A DNA stretch of 64,000 bases from Aquabacterium sp. (GCF_016195855.1 NZ_JACPYU010000016.1:62001-126000); one strand, 5' to 3'; numbered from the stretch's first letter, positions 8,723-18,883 are shown. Translations and numbers: made by a program. The notes: generated by a model from the letters alone, not told the origin.

Positions 8723-9850
8723 ATGAGCAACAAAAGCAAAAACAGCCAGGCCAAGTCAAGCGCGCCAGCGCCGGAAGCCATCGCCCACGCGCCGGTGGTG
8801 CTGGACATCGCGGGCCTGAGCCTCAATGACGACGACCGCAGGCGCCTGACCCACCCGCTCACAGGCGGCCTGATCCTGTTTGCGCGCAACTGGGCCAACC
8901 GTGCGCAACTGACGGCACTGTGTACCGAGATCAAGTCCATTCGCCCGGACGTGCTGATCTGCGTGGACCACGAAGGTGGCCGCGTGCAGCGCTTTCGCAC
9001 CGATGGCTTCACCCATGTGCCCACCATGCGCAGCCTGGGCGAGATGTGGATGAGCGATGGCAAGGGCGGTGAGGGCGCTGGTGCCATGGTGGCGACCGAT
9101 GCGGCCACGGCCTGCGGCTACGTGCTGGCCAGTGAGTTGCGCGCCTGTGGCGTCGACCTGACGTTCACCCCGGTGCTGGACCTGGATTGGGGCGAAAGCG
9201 GTGTCATCGGTGACCGGGCCTTCCACCGTGATCCGCGCGTGGTGTCGGTGCTGGCCAAGAGCGTCATGCATGGCCTGCTGCTGGCCGGCATGGCCAACTG
9301 TGGCAAGCACTTCCCGGGGCATGGTTTCGTGAAGGCCGACTCGCATGTGGATGTGCCTGTTGACAAGCGCAGCCTCAAAGCCATCCTGGCGGACGATGCC
9401 AAGCCCTATGAGTGGCTGAGCACCTCGCTGACCAGCGTGATGCCGGCCCACGTGATCTACCCGAAGGTGGACACGGCGCCGGCCGGCTTTTCGCGCAAGT
9501 GGCTGCAGGACATCCTGCGCGCGCAGATGGGCTTCACCGGCGCGATCTTCAGCGATGACCTCAGCATGGAAGGCGCCAGCGTGGCCGGCAACCATACCCA
9601 GGGGGCGATCGCGGCGCTCAATGCGGGTTGCGACATGGTGCTGCTGTGCAACCAGTCGCTCAACGGTGGTGAACCTGTCGACGAGCTGCTGGATGGCCTG
9701 AGCGGTTCGCTGGCCCGTGGTGAATGGTTGGCCAGCCCCGACAGCGAGGCACGCCGCCTGGATCTGCTGCCCCAGACCGCGCCGTTGACCTGGGACGAGT
9801 TGATGCACGCGCCGATGTACCACCATGCCTTGTCCAGGCTGCCTCGCTAA
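8723..9850 (+). CDS. nagZ: Beta-N-acetylhexosaminidase NagZ
   Basis: Cytoplasmic glycoside hydrolase family 3 enzyme. It releases N-acetylglucosamine from anhydromuropeptides during peptidoglycan recycling. The 375-residue protein carries the GH3 substrate motif KHFPGHG at 195-201, followed by the active-site loop DSHVD. The SDDLSME segment near 277-283 contains the nucleophilic Asp. VDHEGGRVQR near 81-90 is the family N-terminal motif. A roughly 22-residue Ser/Ala/Lys-rich head precedes the domain. It directly follows pdxJ and appears to end the operon. Just after the stop is an imperfect 11-bp direct repeat (AAGGCCTCACC-like, about 9860-9880) with no clear terminator. Confidence 0.95.
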   Translation: MSNKSKNSQAKSSAPAPEAIAHAPVVLDIAGLSLNDDDRRRLTHPLTGGLILFARNWANRAQLTALCTEIKSIRPDVLICVDHEGGRVQRFRTDGFTHVPTMRSLGEMWMSDGKGGEGAGAMVATDAATACGYVLASELRACGVDLTFTPVLDLDWGESGVIGDRAFHRDPRVVSVLAKSVMHGLLLAGMANCGKHFPGHGFVKADSHVDVPVDKRSLKAILADDAKPYEWLSTSLTSVMPAHVIYPKVDTAPAGFSRKWLQDILRAQMGFTGAIFSDDLSMEGASVAGNHTQGAIAALNAGCDMVLLCNQSLNGGEPVDELLDGLSGSLARGEWLASPDSEARRLDLLPQTAPLTWDELMHAPMYHHALSRLPR

Positions 9851-9921
9851 GGCTTTATGAGGGCCTCACCAAGGCCTCACCAAGCAGCCTGCGTCAGCCA
9901 GTTTGATCGGGTGTGCTCGAT

Positions 9922-11808
9922 TCAGTTCGCGTAAAGCGACTGGATCAAGGCGTGCTGGCGCTCCAGCACCACTTTGCGTTTGACCTTGAGCGTGGGCGTG
10001 AGCTCGCCGCCCTCGATGCTGAAGGGCTGGGTCAAGACCGCGAACTTGCGGATCTGCGCCACGCGCGCCTGCTGTTCGTTGACGTGGTCCACTGCGTGTT
10101 GCAGCGCCTCTTGTACCTTGGGGTGCTGGTGCAGGTCGGGCCCCTGGGTGAGGCCGTGGGCCTTGGCAAAGTCGGCCAGGCCTTGCGCTTCCAGCGTCAG
10201 CAGGGCCGTCAGGTAGTTGCGGCCGTCCCCGCACACTACGGCGTATTCGATCAGGTGGCTGTCCATCAAGGCGGCCTCAATGTTGGCGGGCGAAATGTTC
10301 TTGCCCCCTGAGGTGATGATCAGGTCCTTCTTGCGCCCGGTGATGTAGACGTAACCATCGGCGTCCAACCGCCCCAGGTCACCTGTCAGCAGCCAGCCAT
10401 CCACGATGGTTTCGGCGGTGGCCGTGGGTTGCCCCATATAGCCCTTGAAAATGTGCGGGCCCCGGATCAGCAGTTCACCGTCTTCGGCCACGCGCACATC
10501 GGTGCCGGGCAAGGGCTTGCCCACCGTGCCAACGCGCGTGGAGCCCGGCAGGCTCAGGGTGGATGGGCCGCAGGCTTCGGACTGCCCATACAGCTCCCGC
10601 ACCAGGATGTTGAGCCCATGGAAGAACTTCAGGCTCTCTGGCGCGATAGGGGCCGCACCCGTGCTGAGCATGCGGGCCTGATCAAAGCCCAGCGCCTCCT
10701 GGACCTTCCGGTAGATCAGCTTGTGGGCCAGCGACTTCTGCAGATCCAGCCAGAGCCCGGGGCGTTGGCCGGCCATGTCCAGCTCGTTCCAGCGTTGCCC
10801 CACCGCCATGGCCCAGGTGGCCAGTTTGGCCTTCACGCCCGTGGCCTGCTGCAGCTTGGCCTCGATGGCGGCCTGCATCTTTTCCCACACACGGGGCACA
10901 CCGAAGAACACGGTGGGCTTGACCTCCTTGAGGTGCTCGCCCAGTTGCTCGATGCTCTTGGCAAAGTACACGGCAAAGCCCGCGTACACCTGGTTGTGCA
11001 TGGTGCCCATTTGCTCGGCGATGTGGGCCAGCGGCAGGTAGGACAGCATGCGGTCGTCCTCATCTGCATGGAAGAGCTTGCCCAGCGAATCGGCCACCCA
11101 CCAGAGGTTGCCATGGCTGAGCACGACCGCCTTGGACGGGCCCGTGGTCCCGGACGTGTAGATGAGCGTGGCGGTGTCCTCGGCCTGGATGGCCGACAAC
11201 CGCTTGTTGATGACCAGATCCTGCTCTGACGCCTGCGCAGACAGGCCCTGCAGCATGAAGTCCTGCCAGGGCAGGGTCTGGCAGGTGGACATGGCTTGCG
11301 GCGTGCCATCGAGCTGCACGACCGTGCGCAGGTGCGTCAGGTTCAGCGCGCAGGCCTGAAGCCGCGCGAAGCGGTCGGCGTCTTCGATCACCAGCACAGG
11401 GGCCTTGCAGTGATTGAGGATGTATTCGATGTCGGCGGTGGAGCTGGTCCAGTAGATGCCCACCGGAATGGCCCCGATGCTCATGGCGGCATACGCCGTG
11501 ATCGCCCATTGCGGCCGATTGAAGCTGAGGATGGCGACGGCATCGCCGCGCTCGACACCCAGCGACAGCAAGGCACGGGCAGCTTGCTTGACCTGCTGTG
11601 CGTAGTCCTGCCAACTGGTGGCCTGCCAGCTGTGCTCGCCCCTGACCCAGTAGGCCGGCCTGCCAGCCAGATTGGCGGCTGTTTCAAACAGCTTGACGGG
11701 TGGGGCAATGAAGTCTGCGAATGTCGTGTCCACGTCGGTCTGCTCGCTGGTGGATGGGGTCTGTGAGGGCCAGGAGCGTGCGTGCGTCGCTGAGGAAAGG
11801 GTAGGCAT
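9922..11808 (-). CDS. Long-chain fatty acid--CoA ligase-like AMP-dependent synthetase
   Basis: Adenylates a carboxylic acid, probably a long-chain fatty acid, and transfers it to CoA. The 628-residue product has the AMP-binding P-loop YTSGTTGPSK (217-226), LPLAHIAEQ, YGQSEACGP, the TGDLGRLDADGYVYITGRKKD hinge region split over the expected distance, and LTPTLKVKRK near the C terminus. The frame extends 19 codons further upstream. I chose ATG 11808 because a GGAGA Shine-Dalgarno stands 5-6 bases before it. The closest family type is FadD15/AAS-like ligases; the substrate cannot be fixed from sequence. It is transcribed away from the rne terminator and converges on nagZ. Confidence 0.88.
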   Translation of the reverse strand: MPTLSSATHARSWPSQTPSTSEQTDVDTTFADFIAPPVKLFETAANLAGRPAYWVRGEHSWQATSWQDYAQQVKQAARALLSLGVERGDAVAILSFNRPQWAITAYAAMSIGAIPVGIYWTSSTADIEYILNHCKAPVLVIEDADRFARLQACALNLTHLRTVVQLDGTPQAMSTCQTLPWQDFMLQGLSAQASEQDLVINKRLSAIQAEDTATLIYTSGTTGPSKAVVLSHGNLWWVADSLGKLFHADEDDRMLSYLPLAHIAEQMGTMHNQVYAGFAVYFAKSIEQLGEHLKEVKPTVFFGVPRVWEKMQAAIEAKLQQATGVKAKLATWAMAVGQRWNELDMAGQRPGLWLDLQKSLAHKLIYRKVQEALGFDQARMLSTGAAPIAPESLKFFHGLNILVRELYGQSEACGPSTLSLPGSTRVGTVGKPLPGTDVRVAEDGELLIRGPHIFKGYMGQPTATAETIVDGWLLTGDLGRLDADGYVYITGRKKDLIITSGGKNISPANIEAALMDSHLIEYAVVCGDGRNYLTALLTLEAQGLADFAKAHGLTQGPDLHQHPKVQEALQHAVDHVNEQQARVAQIRKFAVLTQPFSIEGGELTPTLKVKRKVVLERQHALIQSLYAN

Positions 11809-11908
11809 GCCGATCTCCAAGATAGTCCGAAGATTAGATGGCATGCTTGACGTATGCGTCAACACATTGGCGTTAAGGTGAAACCCTCATGGATTTCCTG
11901 CGGGCATG

Positions 11909-11937
11909 AAAAAACCCGGCGCGAGGCCGGGTTTTTT
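11909..11937 (-). terminator. Intrinsic terminator of rne
   Basis: The sequence reads AAAAAACCCGGC, a 5-nt loop, GCCGGGTTTTTT. It is a perfect inverted repeat with a T run on either strand, so it can stop transcription both ways. It lies about 15 bases beyond the rne stop codon and upstream of the acyl-CoA ligase gene, separating the two minus-strand units. Confidence 0.92.
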
Positions 11938-11951
11938 GGGGGGTAGCCTGA

Positions 11952-14906
11952 TCAGGCTGCGTTTTCAAAGGGCAACGTGATCTGGTTGAGGTCCTTGCGG
12001 GTCTCGACCAGGATCAGCGGGCCTTCGTCCAGCACCACGGCGGGCTTGCGCTCGCGGGGCACATGCACGGGCTTGGGTTCGCTGGCGATGGCTTCCTGCA
12101 CGATGCGGATCTTCTCCGCGTCGGAGTTCACCCATTCCAGGCCAGCCGATTGGGCAATGGACTGCAACTCGCCCATGGGCAGCACGAAGGGAGCGGGCGC
12201 AGGCTTGGCTTCCTGTGCGGCCACCACCGGGGCTGCAGCCGCCTGGGCAACAACCACAGGCGCGGCTGCCGGTGTCTCGACAGGGGCTTCAGACGCTGGT
12301 GCGAGGCTGAATGTGCCAGTATCTGCCACGACCGGGGTCGGCAAGGGCATCGACAGCGCAGAAGCGGCTTCGGCGTTGGGCAGCGTGTCTGCAAATGCCG
12401 TTTCGCTTGGCTGGCCGGCGTTGTCTGCGTTCTCGCCACCTTCGCTGCGGTCACGGCGGACGCGGTCACGGCCGCGACGACGACGGGCACCTTCCTGGCC
12501 TTCACCTTCGACGCCAGTTTCGTCGCCTTGGGCCGCGGCGTTGTCGGCGGGCTTGGCATTGGCGGCTTCGGCATCAGCCTGGGCTGTGCTTTCCGCACCG
12601 TCCGTGCCTTCCACCAGGTTCTGGCCTTCTTCGCGTTCACCGCGACCACGGCCACCACGACGACGACGACGGCCGCCCTCGCGCTGTTCGCCTTCGGCTG
12701 CGGGTGTGTTGCCAGCAACTTCCACGTCCTGGGCGCCGGCAGCGGTGGCCTGGCCAATGGCTGCGGCTTCAGCGGCAATCGCTTCCCGGTTGATCACCGG
12801 ACGTTCACCGTTGCGCTCGCCACCTCGACCACCACGACCACGGCGGCCTTCGCCACGGTTGCCGCCTTCTTCGGTGCGGGCTTCCGCACCTTCAGCCAGT
12901 TGGGGGCGCTCTTCACGTTCCTTGCGACGGCCACGGCCGCCTTCGCGGTTCTCGCTGCGCTCGCCCTTGTCGGCGCGGTCACCTCGCTCGCGGCGCTCAC
13001 CATTGCGCTCGCCACCACGTTCTCCACGTTCACTGCGTTCGCCACGGCGTTGTCCGTCACGACGGCCACGGCCTTGGCCCTTGCCGCCTTCCTTGGACTC
13101 TTCCTGTGCGGGGGCCACGGGTGCGGCCACAGGCGCGGGGGCAAGCACCGGTGCAGGTGCCTCGCCGCCGAACAGGCGCTTGATCCAGCCAAAGAAACCG
13201 CCAGACGATGCGGGGGCAATCGGGGCAGGGGCAGGCGGTGCAGCCATCGGTGCGGCCGCCACGGCGGGCACATCGTGCTCGGGCTTGGGCGGTGCCACGG
13301 GCGCGGGCTGATCGGGCAGCACGCCCTTGATCACCGGCTCCTGCTTGGGCTTGGCCTTTTCGCGGCGGGTGATGCCCACTTCGTCGTCCGGCTCCTCGAT
13401 CATCGAGTAGCTGGCCTGGATGTTTTCCAGGCGCGGATCGTCGTGGCGCAGGCGTTCCAGCTTGTAGTTCGGCGTGTCGAGGTGCTTGTTGGGCACCAGC
13501 AGCACGGTCACGCGCTGCTTGAGTTCGATCTTGGTGATCTCGGTGCGCTTCTCGTTGAGCAGGAAGGAGGTCACTTCCACCGGCACTTGAACGTGCACGG
13601 CAGCCGTGTTGTCCTTCATGGACTCTTCCTGGATGATGCGCAGGATCTGCAGCGCCGAGGATTCGGTGTCGCGGATGTGGCCGGTGCCGTTGCAGCGCGG
13701 GCAGGTGATGTGGCTGCCTTCGCTCAGTGCGGGGCGCAGGCGTTGACGCGACATCTCCAGCAGGCCGAACTTGCTGATCGAGCTGAACTGCACACGGGCG
13801 CGGTCAAAGCGCAGGGCGTCACGCAGACGTTGCTCGACCTCGCGGCGGTTCTTGGACTCCTCCATGTCGATGAAGTCCATGACGATCAGGCCACCCAGGT
13901 CGCGCAGGCGCATCTGGCGGGCGATTTCGTCGGCCGCTTCCAGGTTGGTGCGGAAGGCGGTTTCCTCGATGTCGCTGCCACGGGTGGCGCGCGCCGAGTT
14001 CACGTCCACCGCCACCAGTGCCTCGGTGTGGTCGATCACGATGGCGCCGCCGGAAGGCAGGTTCACTGTGCGGCTGAAGGCCGTTTCGATCTGGTGCTCG
14101 ATCTGGAAGCGCGAGAACAGGGCTGCATCGTCGCGATAGCGTTTGACGCGATTGGCCTGGTCCGGCATCACGTGCAGCATGAACTGGTTCGCCTGCTCGT
14201 AGATGTCGTCCGTGTCGATCAGGATCTCGCCGATGTCGGAGGTGAAGTAATCGCGGATGGCGCGGATCACCAGCGACGATTCCTGATAGATCAGGTAGGC
14301 GCCCTTGCCGGCGGTGGATGCCTCGTCAATGGCCGTCCACAGCTTGAGCATGTAGTTCAGGTCCCACTGCAGCTCGGCAGCGGTGCGGCCGATACCAGCC
14401 GTGCGGGCGATCAGGCTCATACCCTTGGGGTACTCGAGCTGATCCATGGCCTCTTTCAGCTCCTCACGCTCATCACCCTCGATGCGACGGCTCACGCCAC
14501 CGCCACGGGGGTTGTTGGGCATCAGGACCAGATAACGGCCAGCCAGAGAGACGAAGGTGGTCAGGGCGGCGCCCTTGTTGCCGCGCTCTTCCTTTTCGAC
14601 CTGGACGAGCAGTTCCTGCCCTTCCTTGATCACGTCCTGGATGCGGGCGGAACGGACTTCAACGCCTTCCTTGAAATACTGGCGCGAGATTTCCTTGAAC
14701 GGCAAAAAGCCGTGACGCTCTTCGCCGTAATCGACGAAGCAGGCTTCCAGGGAGGGCTCGACTCGGGTAACGACGGCCTTGTAGATATTGCCCTTGCGCT
14801 GTTCGCGCCCTTCGATTTCGGTTTCGAAGTCGAGCAGTTTCTGTCCGTCAACAATGGCCAGGCGCCGTTCTTCCGGCTGCGTGGCGTTGATCAGCATGCG
14901 CTTCAT
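11952..14906 (-). CDS. rne: Ribonuclease E
   Basis: Principal endoribonuclease for mRNA decay and for rRNA and tRNA processing. It acts at the inner membrane as a degradosome scaffold. The 984-residue product begins [13 protein letters not shown]. An S1 domain covers about 36-125. Catalytic Asp301 ([12 protein letters not shown]) and Asp344 ([10 protein letters not shown]) match the E. coli pair. The zinc-link motif CPRC is at 402-405. The C-terminal half, from about residue 540, is disordered: proline/alanine segments alternate with Arg/Gly/Glu-rich blocks, as expected for RNA- and partner-binding regions. I chose ATG 14906, 19 codons inside the open frame, because GGAGA precedes it and it gives the family N terminus. 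rluC is divergent, as in E. coli. Confidence 0.96.
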   Translation of the reverse strand: MKRMLINATQPEERRLAIVDGQKLLDFETEIEGREQRKGNIYKAVVTRVEPSLEACFVDYGEERHGFLPFKEISRQYFKEGVEVRSARIQDVIKEGQELLVQVEKEERGNKGAALTTFVSLAGRYLVLMPNNPRGGGVSRRIEGDEREELKEAMDQLEYPKGMSLIARTAGIGRTAAELQWDLNYMLKLWTAIDEASTAGKGAYLIYQESSLVIRAIRDYFTSDIGEILIDTDDIYEQANQFMLHVMPDQANRVKRYRDDAALFSRFQIEHQIETAFSRTVNLPSGGAIVIDHTEALVAVDVNSARATRGSDIEETAFRTNLEAADEIARQMRLRDLGGLIVMDFIDMEESKNRREVEQRLRDALRFDRARVQFSSISKFGLLEMSRQRLRPALSEGSHITCPRCNGTGHIRDTESSALQILRIIQEESMKDNTAAVHVQVPVEVTSFLLNEKRTEITKIELKQRVTVLLVPNKHLDTPNYKLERLRHDDPRLENIQASYSMIEEPDDEVGITRREKAKPKQEPVIKGVLPDQPAPVAPPKPEHDVPAVAAAPMAAPPAPAPIAPASSGGFFGWIKRLFGGEAPAPVLAPAPVAAPVAPAQEESKEGGKGQGRGRRDGQRRGERSERGERGGERNGERRERGDRADKGERSENREGGRGRRKEREERPQLAEGAEARTEEGGNRGEGRRGRGGRGGERNGERPVINREAIAAEAAAIGQATAAGAQDVEVAGNTPAAEGEQREGGRRRRRGGRGRGEREEGQNLVEGTDGAESTAQADAEAANAKPADNAAAQGDETGVEGEGQEGARRRRGRDRVRRDRSEGGENADNAGQPSETAFADTLPNAEAASALSMPLPTPVVADTGTFSLAPASEAPVETPAAAPVVVAQAAAAPVVAAQEAKPAPAPFVLPMGELQSIAQSAGLEWVNSDAEKIRIVQEAIASEPKPVHVPRERKPAVVLDEGPLILVETRKDLNQITLPFENAA

Positions 14907-15621
14907 GTGGTCTCCACAGATCGTATCGAGGCCCCGCCGGGATGGCGCCGGAAAAGCCTCCACTCACCACCTCCCTTGCGGGCGGTGGCAGCATTCATGC
15001 ACGAGCAACGATGTGGAACCTTAAAGGAATTGCCGTGGCTGTCAGTGACGCGAGAGGCGTTCTTTCAGCAGGGGCGCGCGCGCCGAGACTTGGACACGGG
15101 CCTGCCGCCACCCCACACCGGCACAACGATGCGCATCTGGCGCAATCAGCCGGGTCAATGAGGCGGGGGAAGGGGCGCCATCAAATCGCAGCCCCGACAC
15201 GGCACAGCGCAGACTGCCGGCTTCCCATGCACGTTGTGGCATGCGGGAGGCGGCCTGCTGACGGGCGGCTCGGGTGGAGGATCTGATGAGGCGGGACACG
15301 TGGGCAGTCACTCGACACAGATACCAGCGGAATGCAGATCGGTTTGCAACCATGCGCTGCGCTGGAATCCAATAAACCTTGAATCGTGGTTCTTTCAACG
15401 TTGGCTCTGACACATGCAGACCACTGGCAAAACCACACCTTGGGTGGTTTTCTCCGGTGGGCAGCACGTGCTGCATCACCATCAAAGTGGCGGGACACCC
15501 CGCCGGGCCTTGTCATGCAGCGCCGCCAAACCCGCTCAAAAGGTAAAATGGAATCTGGCTTTGCCTATTTGTTGCTGTTGACACAAGCACAAGCCATATC
15601 AACAAACAAACATTTCACAAC
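14907..15621. other. 715-base intergenic region between rne and rluC, probable long rne leader
   Basis: No gene is supported here; the open frames lack start signals and family features. Structures readable on the rne (minus) strand include a perfect palindrome GCAGCACGTGCTGC at 15461-15474. A stem AAAACCAC/GTGGTTTT with a 7-nt loop lies at 15429-15451. A TATAAT -10 match on the minus strand (15634-15639) sits just inside the start of rluC, without a convincing -35. Such a promoter would give an rne leader of about 720 nt. In E. coli the long rne 5' UTR is the site of RNase E autoregulation. The same role here is inference. Confidence 0.5.
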
Positions 15622-16785
15622 GTGGCTCAGCCCATTATAGGTGCGAAATCCGCACCCCGCCGCTCCAAAATAGCCGCGAAAACACAGCTGACCAGCAAGG
15701 TCAAGCCCCCAACAGGGGTGTCTGTCGCCCGAACATCCCCTGCGCAGCCGGTCGCGCCAGCGGCGAGCCCGCTTGCCCCTGTAGCGCAAGTGCAGCACAT
15801 CGTGGTGGACGAAGGCGGAGCAGGGCAGCGCCTGGACAACTTCCTCATCAAGGTGCTCAAAGGCGCGCCCAAGACCCTGGTCTACCGCATCATCCGCAGT
15901 GGCGAGGTGCGGGTGAACAAGGGCAGGGCGGGGGCCGACACCAAGCTGGCGATGGGTGACAACGTGCGCGTGCCACCGCTGCGCCTGGCTGAAAAAGACG
16001 AGGCCAAGGCCGCAGCCGTGCCGGCGCGCGAATTCCCGGTGCTGTTCGAGGACGACTACCTGCTGGCCATCAACAAACCGGCCGGCGTGGCCGTGCACGG
16101 TGGCAGCGGGGTAAGCTTTGGCGTGATCGAACAATTGCGCCGCGCCAGGCCGCAGGCCAAGTTCCTGGAGTTGGTGCACCGGCTGGACAAGGAAACCTCG
16201 GGCATCTTGCTGATCGCCAAGAAGCGCAGCGCCCTGGTCACCCTGCAGGATTTCTTCCGCCACCGTCAGGCCCACAAAACCTATGCCGCCCTGGTGATCG
16301 GTGACTGGCCGGATCGCAAGAAGGTCATTGACGTGGCCTTGCACAAATTCCTGACCGCCGAGGGCGAGCGCCGGGTCAAGGCCGTCAAGGGTGACGACGA
16401 TGAAGGTCGCCGCTCGATCACGCTGGTCAAGGTGATGCAGCGTTTCGAGGGCTTCAGCCTGCTGGACGTGACCATCAAGACGGGCCGCACCCACCAGATC
16501 CGCGTGCACCTGTCGCACGAAGGGCATGCCATCGTCGGCGATGACAAATACGGTGACTTCACGCTCAACAAGGCGCTGGCCCGAGGGGCAGGGGACCAGT
16601 CCATTCCGGGCGTGGACCGGCGCAAGCTGGATGACGGCCGTTTCGAGCGCATGTTCCTGCACGCACGCTACCTGCGCCTGCCGCATCCGCACACCGGCGA
16701 AGACATCGTGCTGGAGGCGCCTTTGCCGCCTGAATGCGACACGCTGCTGTCCGCACTGAGTGCGGTGTCATCGCGCGCCCAGTAA
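15622..16785 (+). CDS. rluC: 23S rRNA pseudouridine synthase RluC
   Basis: Isomerises three uridines in 23S rRNA (U955, U2504 and U2580 in E. coli numbering). An S4 RNA-binding domain lies at about 68-120 (QRLDNFLIKVLKGAPKTLVYR). The RluA-type catalytic domain carries HRLDKETSG with catalytic Asp189 and ends with the TGRTHQIRVHLSHEGHAIVGD motif. The 387-residue reading starts at GTG 15622, without a clear Shine-Dalgarno. The first 55 residues are Ala/Pro/Lys-rich and absent from E. coli RluC, so a later GTG (for example near 15790) is possible. Divergent from rne, the conserved rne-rluC arrangement. Confidence 0.93.
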   Translation: MAQPIIGAKSAPRRSKIAAKTQLTSKVKPPTGVSVARTSPAQPVAPAASPLAPVAQVQHIVVDEGGAGQRLDNFLIKVLKGAPKTLVYRIIRSGEVRVNKGRAGADTKLAMGDNVRVPPLRLAEKDEAKAAAVPAREFPVLFEDDYLLAINKPAGVAVHGGSGVSFGVIEQLRRARPQAKFLELVHRLDKETSGILLIAKKRSALVTLQDFFRHRQAHKTYAALVIGDWPDRKKVIDVALHKFLTAEGERRVKAVKGDDDEGRRSITLVKVMQRFEGFSLLDVTIKTGRTHQIRVHLSHEGHAIVGDDKYGDFTLNKALARGAGDQSIPGVDRRKLDDGRFERMFLHARYLRLPHPHTGEDIVLEAPLPPECDTLLSALSAVSSRAQ

Positions 16786-16814
16786 AGTGGATGCTTGGCT
16801 ACACAGGAGCTTGC

Positions 16815-17495
16815 TTGAACCCCACCGACAACGGACTGCGTCCACGTGCCTATGACCTCGTCGTGTTCGACTGGGACGGCACCTTGTATGACTCGACCGC
16901 GCTGATCGTGCGCTGCATCCAGTCCGCCTGCGAGGACCTGGGCTTGCCCGTGCCGGCGCGCTCCGAGGCGGCCTACGTGATCGGCCTGGGCTTGCACGAC
17001 GCCCTGGCCCATGTGGCGCCCACCTTGCCGCCAGAGCGCGTGCCTGAACTGGGCCTGCGTTACCGCCACCATTACTTCCAGCGTCAACATGAGTTGAGCC
17101 TCTTTGAAGGCGTGTTGCCTTTGCTGGCCACGCTGAAGGCGCGCAACCACTGGCTGGCCGTGGCCACCGGCAAGACACGTCAGGGGCTGGACGAGGCCCT
17201 GGCCCACGTCGAGCTCAGCGGCCTGTTCGACAGCTCCCGCACGGCAGACGAGACGTTTTCCAAGCCGCACCCGCGCATGCTGCAGGAACTCATCGCCGAA
17301 TTTGGTGTCGACCCAGCCCGCACACTGATGATTGGCGACACCACGCATGACTTGCAACTGGCCGTCAATGCCGGCACACACAGCGTGGCCGTCAGCTTCG
17401 GGGCGCACGAACCTGCCGCTTTTGCCGATTACCCCACCCGCTTTGTGGCTCACTCGATGACCGAACTGCACGACTGGTTAAGCCAACATGCCTGA
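16815..17495 (+). CDS. HAD-family phosphatase (phosphoglycolate phosphatase-like)
   Basis: Haloacid-dehalogenase hydrolase of the Gph/CbbY type. Motif I is VVFDWDGTLYDS with the nucleophilic and acid Asp residues. Motif II is the Thr in LAVATGKTRQG. Motif III is the Lys in SKPHPRML, and motif IV is IGDTTHDLQLAVNAG. I prefer the TTG start at 16815, which gives 226 residues, because AGGAG lies five bases before it. An ATG at 16791 in the same frame would add eight residues. The 3' end overlaps the Rieske gene by eight bases. The position after rluC is conserved in Burkholderiales as far as I recall. The substrate is not known. Confidence 0.85.
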   Translation: MNPTDNGLRPRAYDLVVFDWDGTLYDSTALIVRCIQSACEDLGLPVPARSEAAYVIGLGLHDALAHVAPTLPPERVPELGLRYRHHYFQRQHELSLFEGVLPLLATLKARNHWLAVATGKTRQGLDEALAHVELSGLFDSSRTADETFSKPHPRMLQELIAEFGVDPARTLMIGDTTHDLQLAVNAGTHSVAVSFGAHEPAAFADYPTRFVAHSMTELHDWLSQHA

Positions 17496-17865
17496 GTTGA
17501 ATCTGGAGCCGCAGTATTTGTGCGACTCCGCCGCGCTGCAGGAATGCGGTGATGCCGTGACTTTTGAGGTGTCCGAGTGGGGCGAGACCGCCCCGGCCTT
17601 TGCGGTTCGCTTCGACAATGTGGCCGTGGCCTACCTGAACCGCTGCGCGCACATTCCCGCCGAGATGGACTGGCAGCCTGGCAAGTTCTGGGACATTGAC
17701 AAGCGCTTCATCATCTGTTCCGTGCACGGCGCCCTGTATGACCCACCCAATGGCTTGTGCGTCAGCGGGCCTTGCCATGGCGCCCATCTGGCGGCCATCG
17801 AAGTGCGCGAAGAGAACGGCCAGGTCTATTGGTATCCTTCCGAACGCTTTCAGCCCTTGTTCTGA
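17488..17865 (+). CDS. Rieske [2Fe-2S] domain protein
   Basis: A 125-residue stand-alone Rieske ferredoxin-like protein. Both iron-sulfur ligand pairs are visible: CAH (at about 52-54) and CSVH (about 77-80). The second pair is followed by GALYDPPNGLCVSGPC, the usual loop with an extra disulfide-capable Cys. There is no signal peptide, so it should be cytoplasmic. It overlaps the end of the HAD gene by eight bases and is followed 50 bases later by the S49 peptidase, suggesting one operon. The electron partner is unknown. Confidence 0.88.
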   Translation: MPELNLEPQYLCDSAALQECGDAVTFEVSEWGETAPAFAVRFDNVAVAYLNRCAHIPAEMDWQPGKFWDIDKRFIICSVHGALYDPPNGLCVSGPCHGAHLAAIEVREENGQVYWYPSERFQPLF

Positions 17866-17915
17866 TCGCATCAGCCTGATTCAGCCCCGCCCCATTCAAT
17901 CAACCGAGCCCTTTC

Positions 17916-18875
17916 ATGAGCGCTGTCGACCCCTCCTCGTCGGACAACCTGTCCGCGACCAGCAATGCCCTGCTGAACCAGTTTGCGCAGGCCTATCTGG
18001 ACCAGCAGCGGCGTGAGAAGCGTTGGCGCTGGTTCTGGCGCATCGTCTGGATCGGCGTGGCGTTCAGCATGATCTGGGCCACGCTGCAGAACGTGCCCTC
18101 GGCCAAGTCCCAGTCTTCGCCCCACACGGCACTGGTTGAAATCCGGGGCGAGATCGCCGCGGATACCGAAGCCAATGCCGACAACCTGCTGGCCGCGCTG
18201 CGCAGTGCCTTCGAGGATGCGGGTGCGCAAGCAGTCGTGTTGCGGATCAACTCGCCGGGGGGGAGCCCTGTGCAGGCAGGTCTCGTCAACGACGAGGTGC
18301 GGCGCCTGAAGGCCCTGCACAAGAAGAAGGTCTACGCCGTGTGCGAGGAAATGTGCGCTTCTGCGGCCTACTACATTGCCGTGTCGGCCGACCAGATCTT
18401 CGTGGACAAGGCCTCGATGGTGGGGTCGATTGGCGTGCTGATGGATGGTTTTGGCTTCACCGGCATCATGGACAAGGTGGGGGTGGAGCGCCGCCTGATG
18501 ACCGCTGGCACGAACAAGGGCATGCTGGACCCCTTCTCTCCGCGCAACCCACGCCATGAGGAGTTCGCCCAAGCCATGCTGGACCAGATCCATCAGCAAT
18601 TTATCGGTGTGGTGCGCGAAGGGCGCGGCAAGCGCCTGAAGGAGTCGCCAGAGACATTCTCAGGCCTGTTCTGGAATGGTCAGAAGGCGGTGGAGCTGGG
18701 CCTGGCCGACAAACTGGGCAGCCTGGACGAAATCGCGCGTGACGTGGTCAAGGCCGAAGACATCATCGACTACACCCAGAAGGAAAACCTGGCCGAACGT
18801 CTGGCCAAGCGTTTCGGTGCGGCTTTTGGTGCCGGTGCCGTTCAGTCCATGCGCTCATCGGTCAGCATCCACTGA
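17916..18875 (+). CDS. S49-family signal peptide peptidase (SppA-like)
   Basis: Membrane-anchored serine protease that degrades cleaved signal peptides. The 319-residue protein has one transmembrane segment at about 38-58. The protease core follows with INSPGGSP at 111-118. Nucleophile Ser149 is in CASAAYYIA and general-base Lys201 is in TAGTNKGML. The 52-residue spacing of this Ser/Lys pair equals that of the short Bacillus SppA (Ser147/Lys199), so this is the single-domain type, not the long E. coli form. It ends eight bases before the convergent HDOD gene. Confidence 0.9.
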   Translation: MSAVDPSSSDNLSATSNALLNQFAQAYLDQQRREKRWRWFWRIVWIGVAFSMIWATLQNVPSAKSQSSPHTALVEIRGEIAADTEANADNLLAALRSAFEDAGAQAVVLRINSPGGSPVQAGLVNDEVRRLKALHKKKVYAVCEEMCASAAYYIAVSADQIFVDKASMVGSIGVLMDGFGFTGIMDKVGVERRLMTAGTNKGMLDPFSPRNPRHEEFAQAMLDQIHQQFIGVVREGRGKRLKESPETFSGLFWNGQKAVELGLADKLGSLDEIARDVVKAEDIIDYTQKENLAERLAKRFGAAFGAGAVQSMRSSVSIH

Positions 18876-18883
18876 CCCTGGTG

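Noticed and set aside
12063..15161. A 1032-codon open frame on the plus strand opposite rne
   Set aside because: It is antisense to the Arg/Ala/Glu-rich half of RNase E and continues into the leader. It is biased in composition, has no ribosome site and shows no recognisable domain. GC-rich codon bias produces such long antisense frames.
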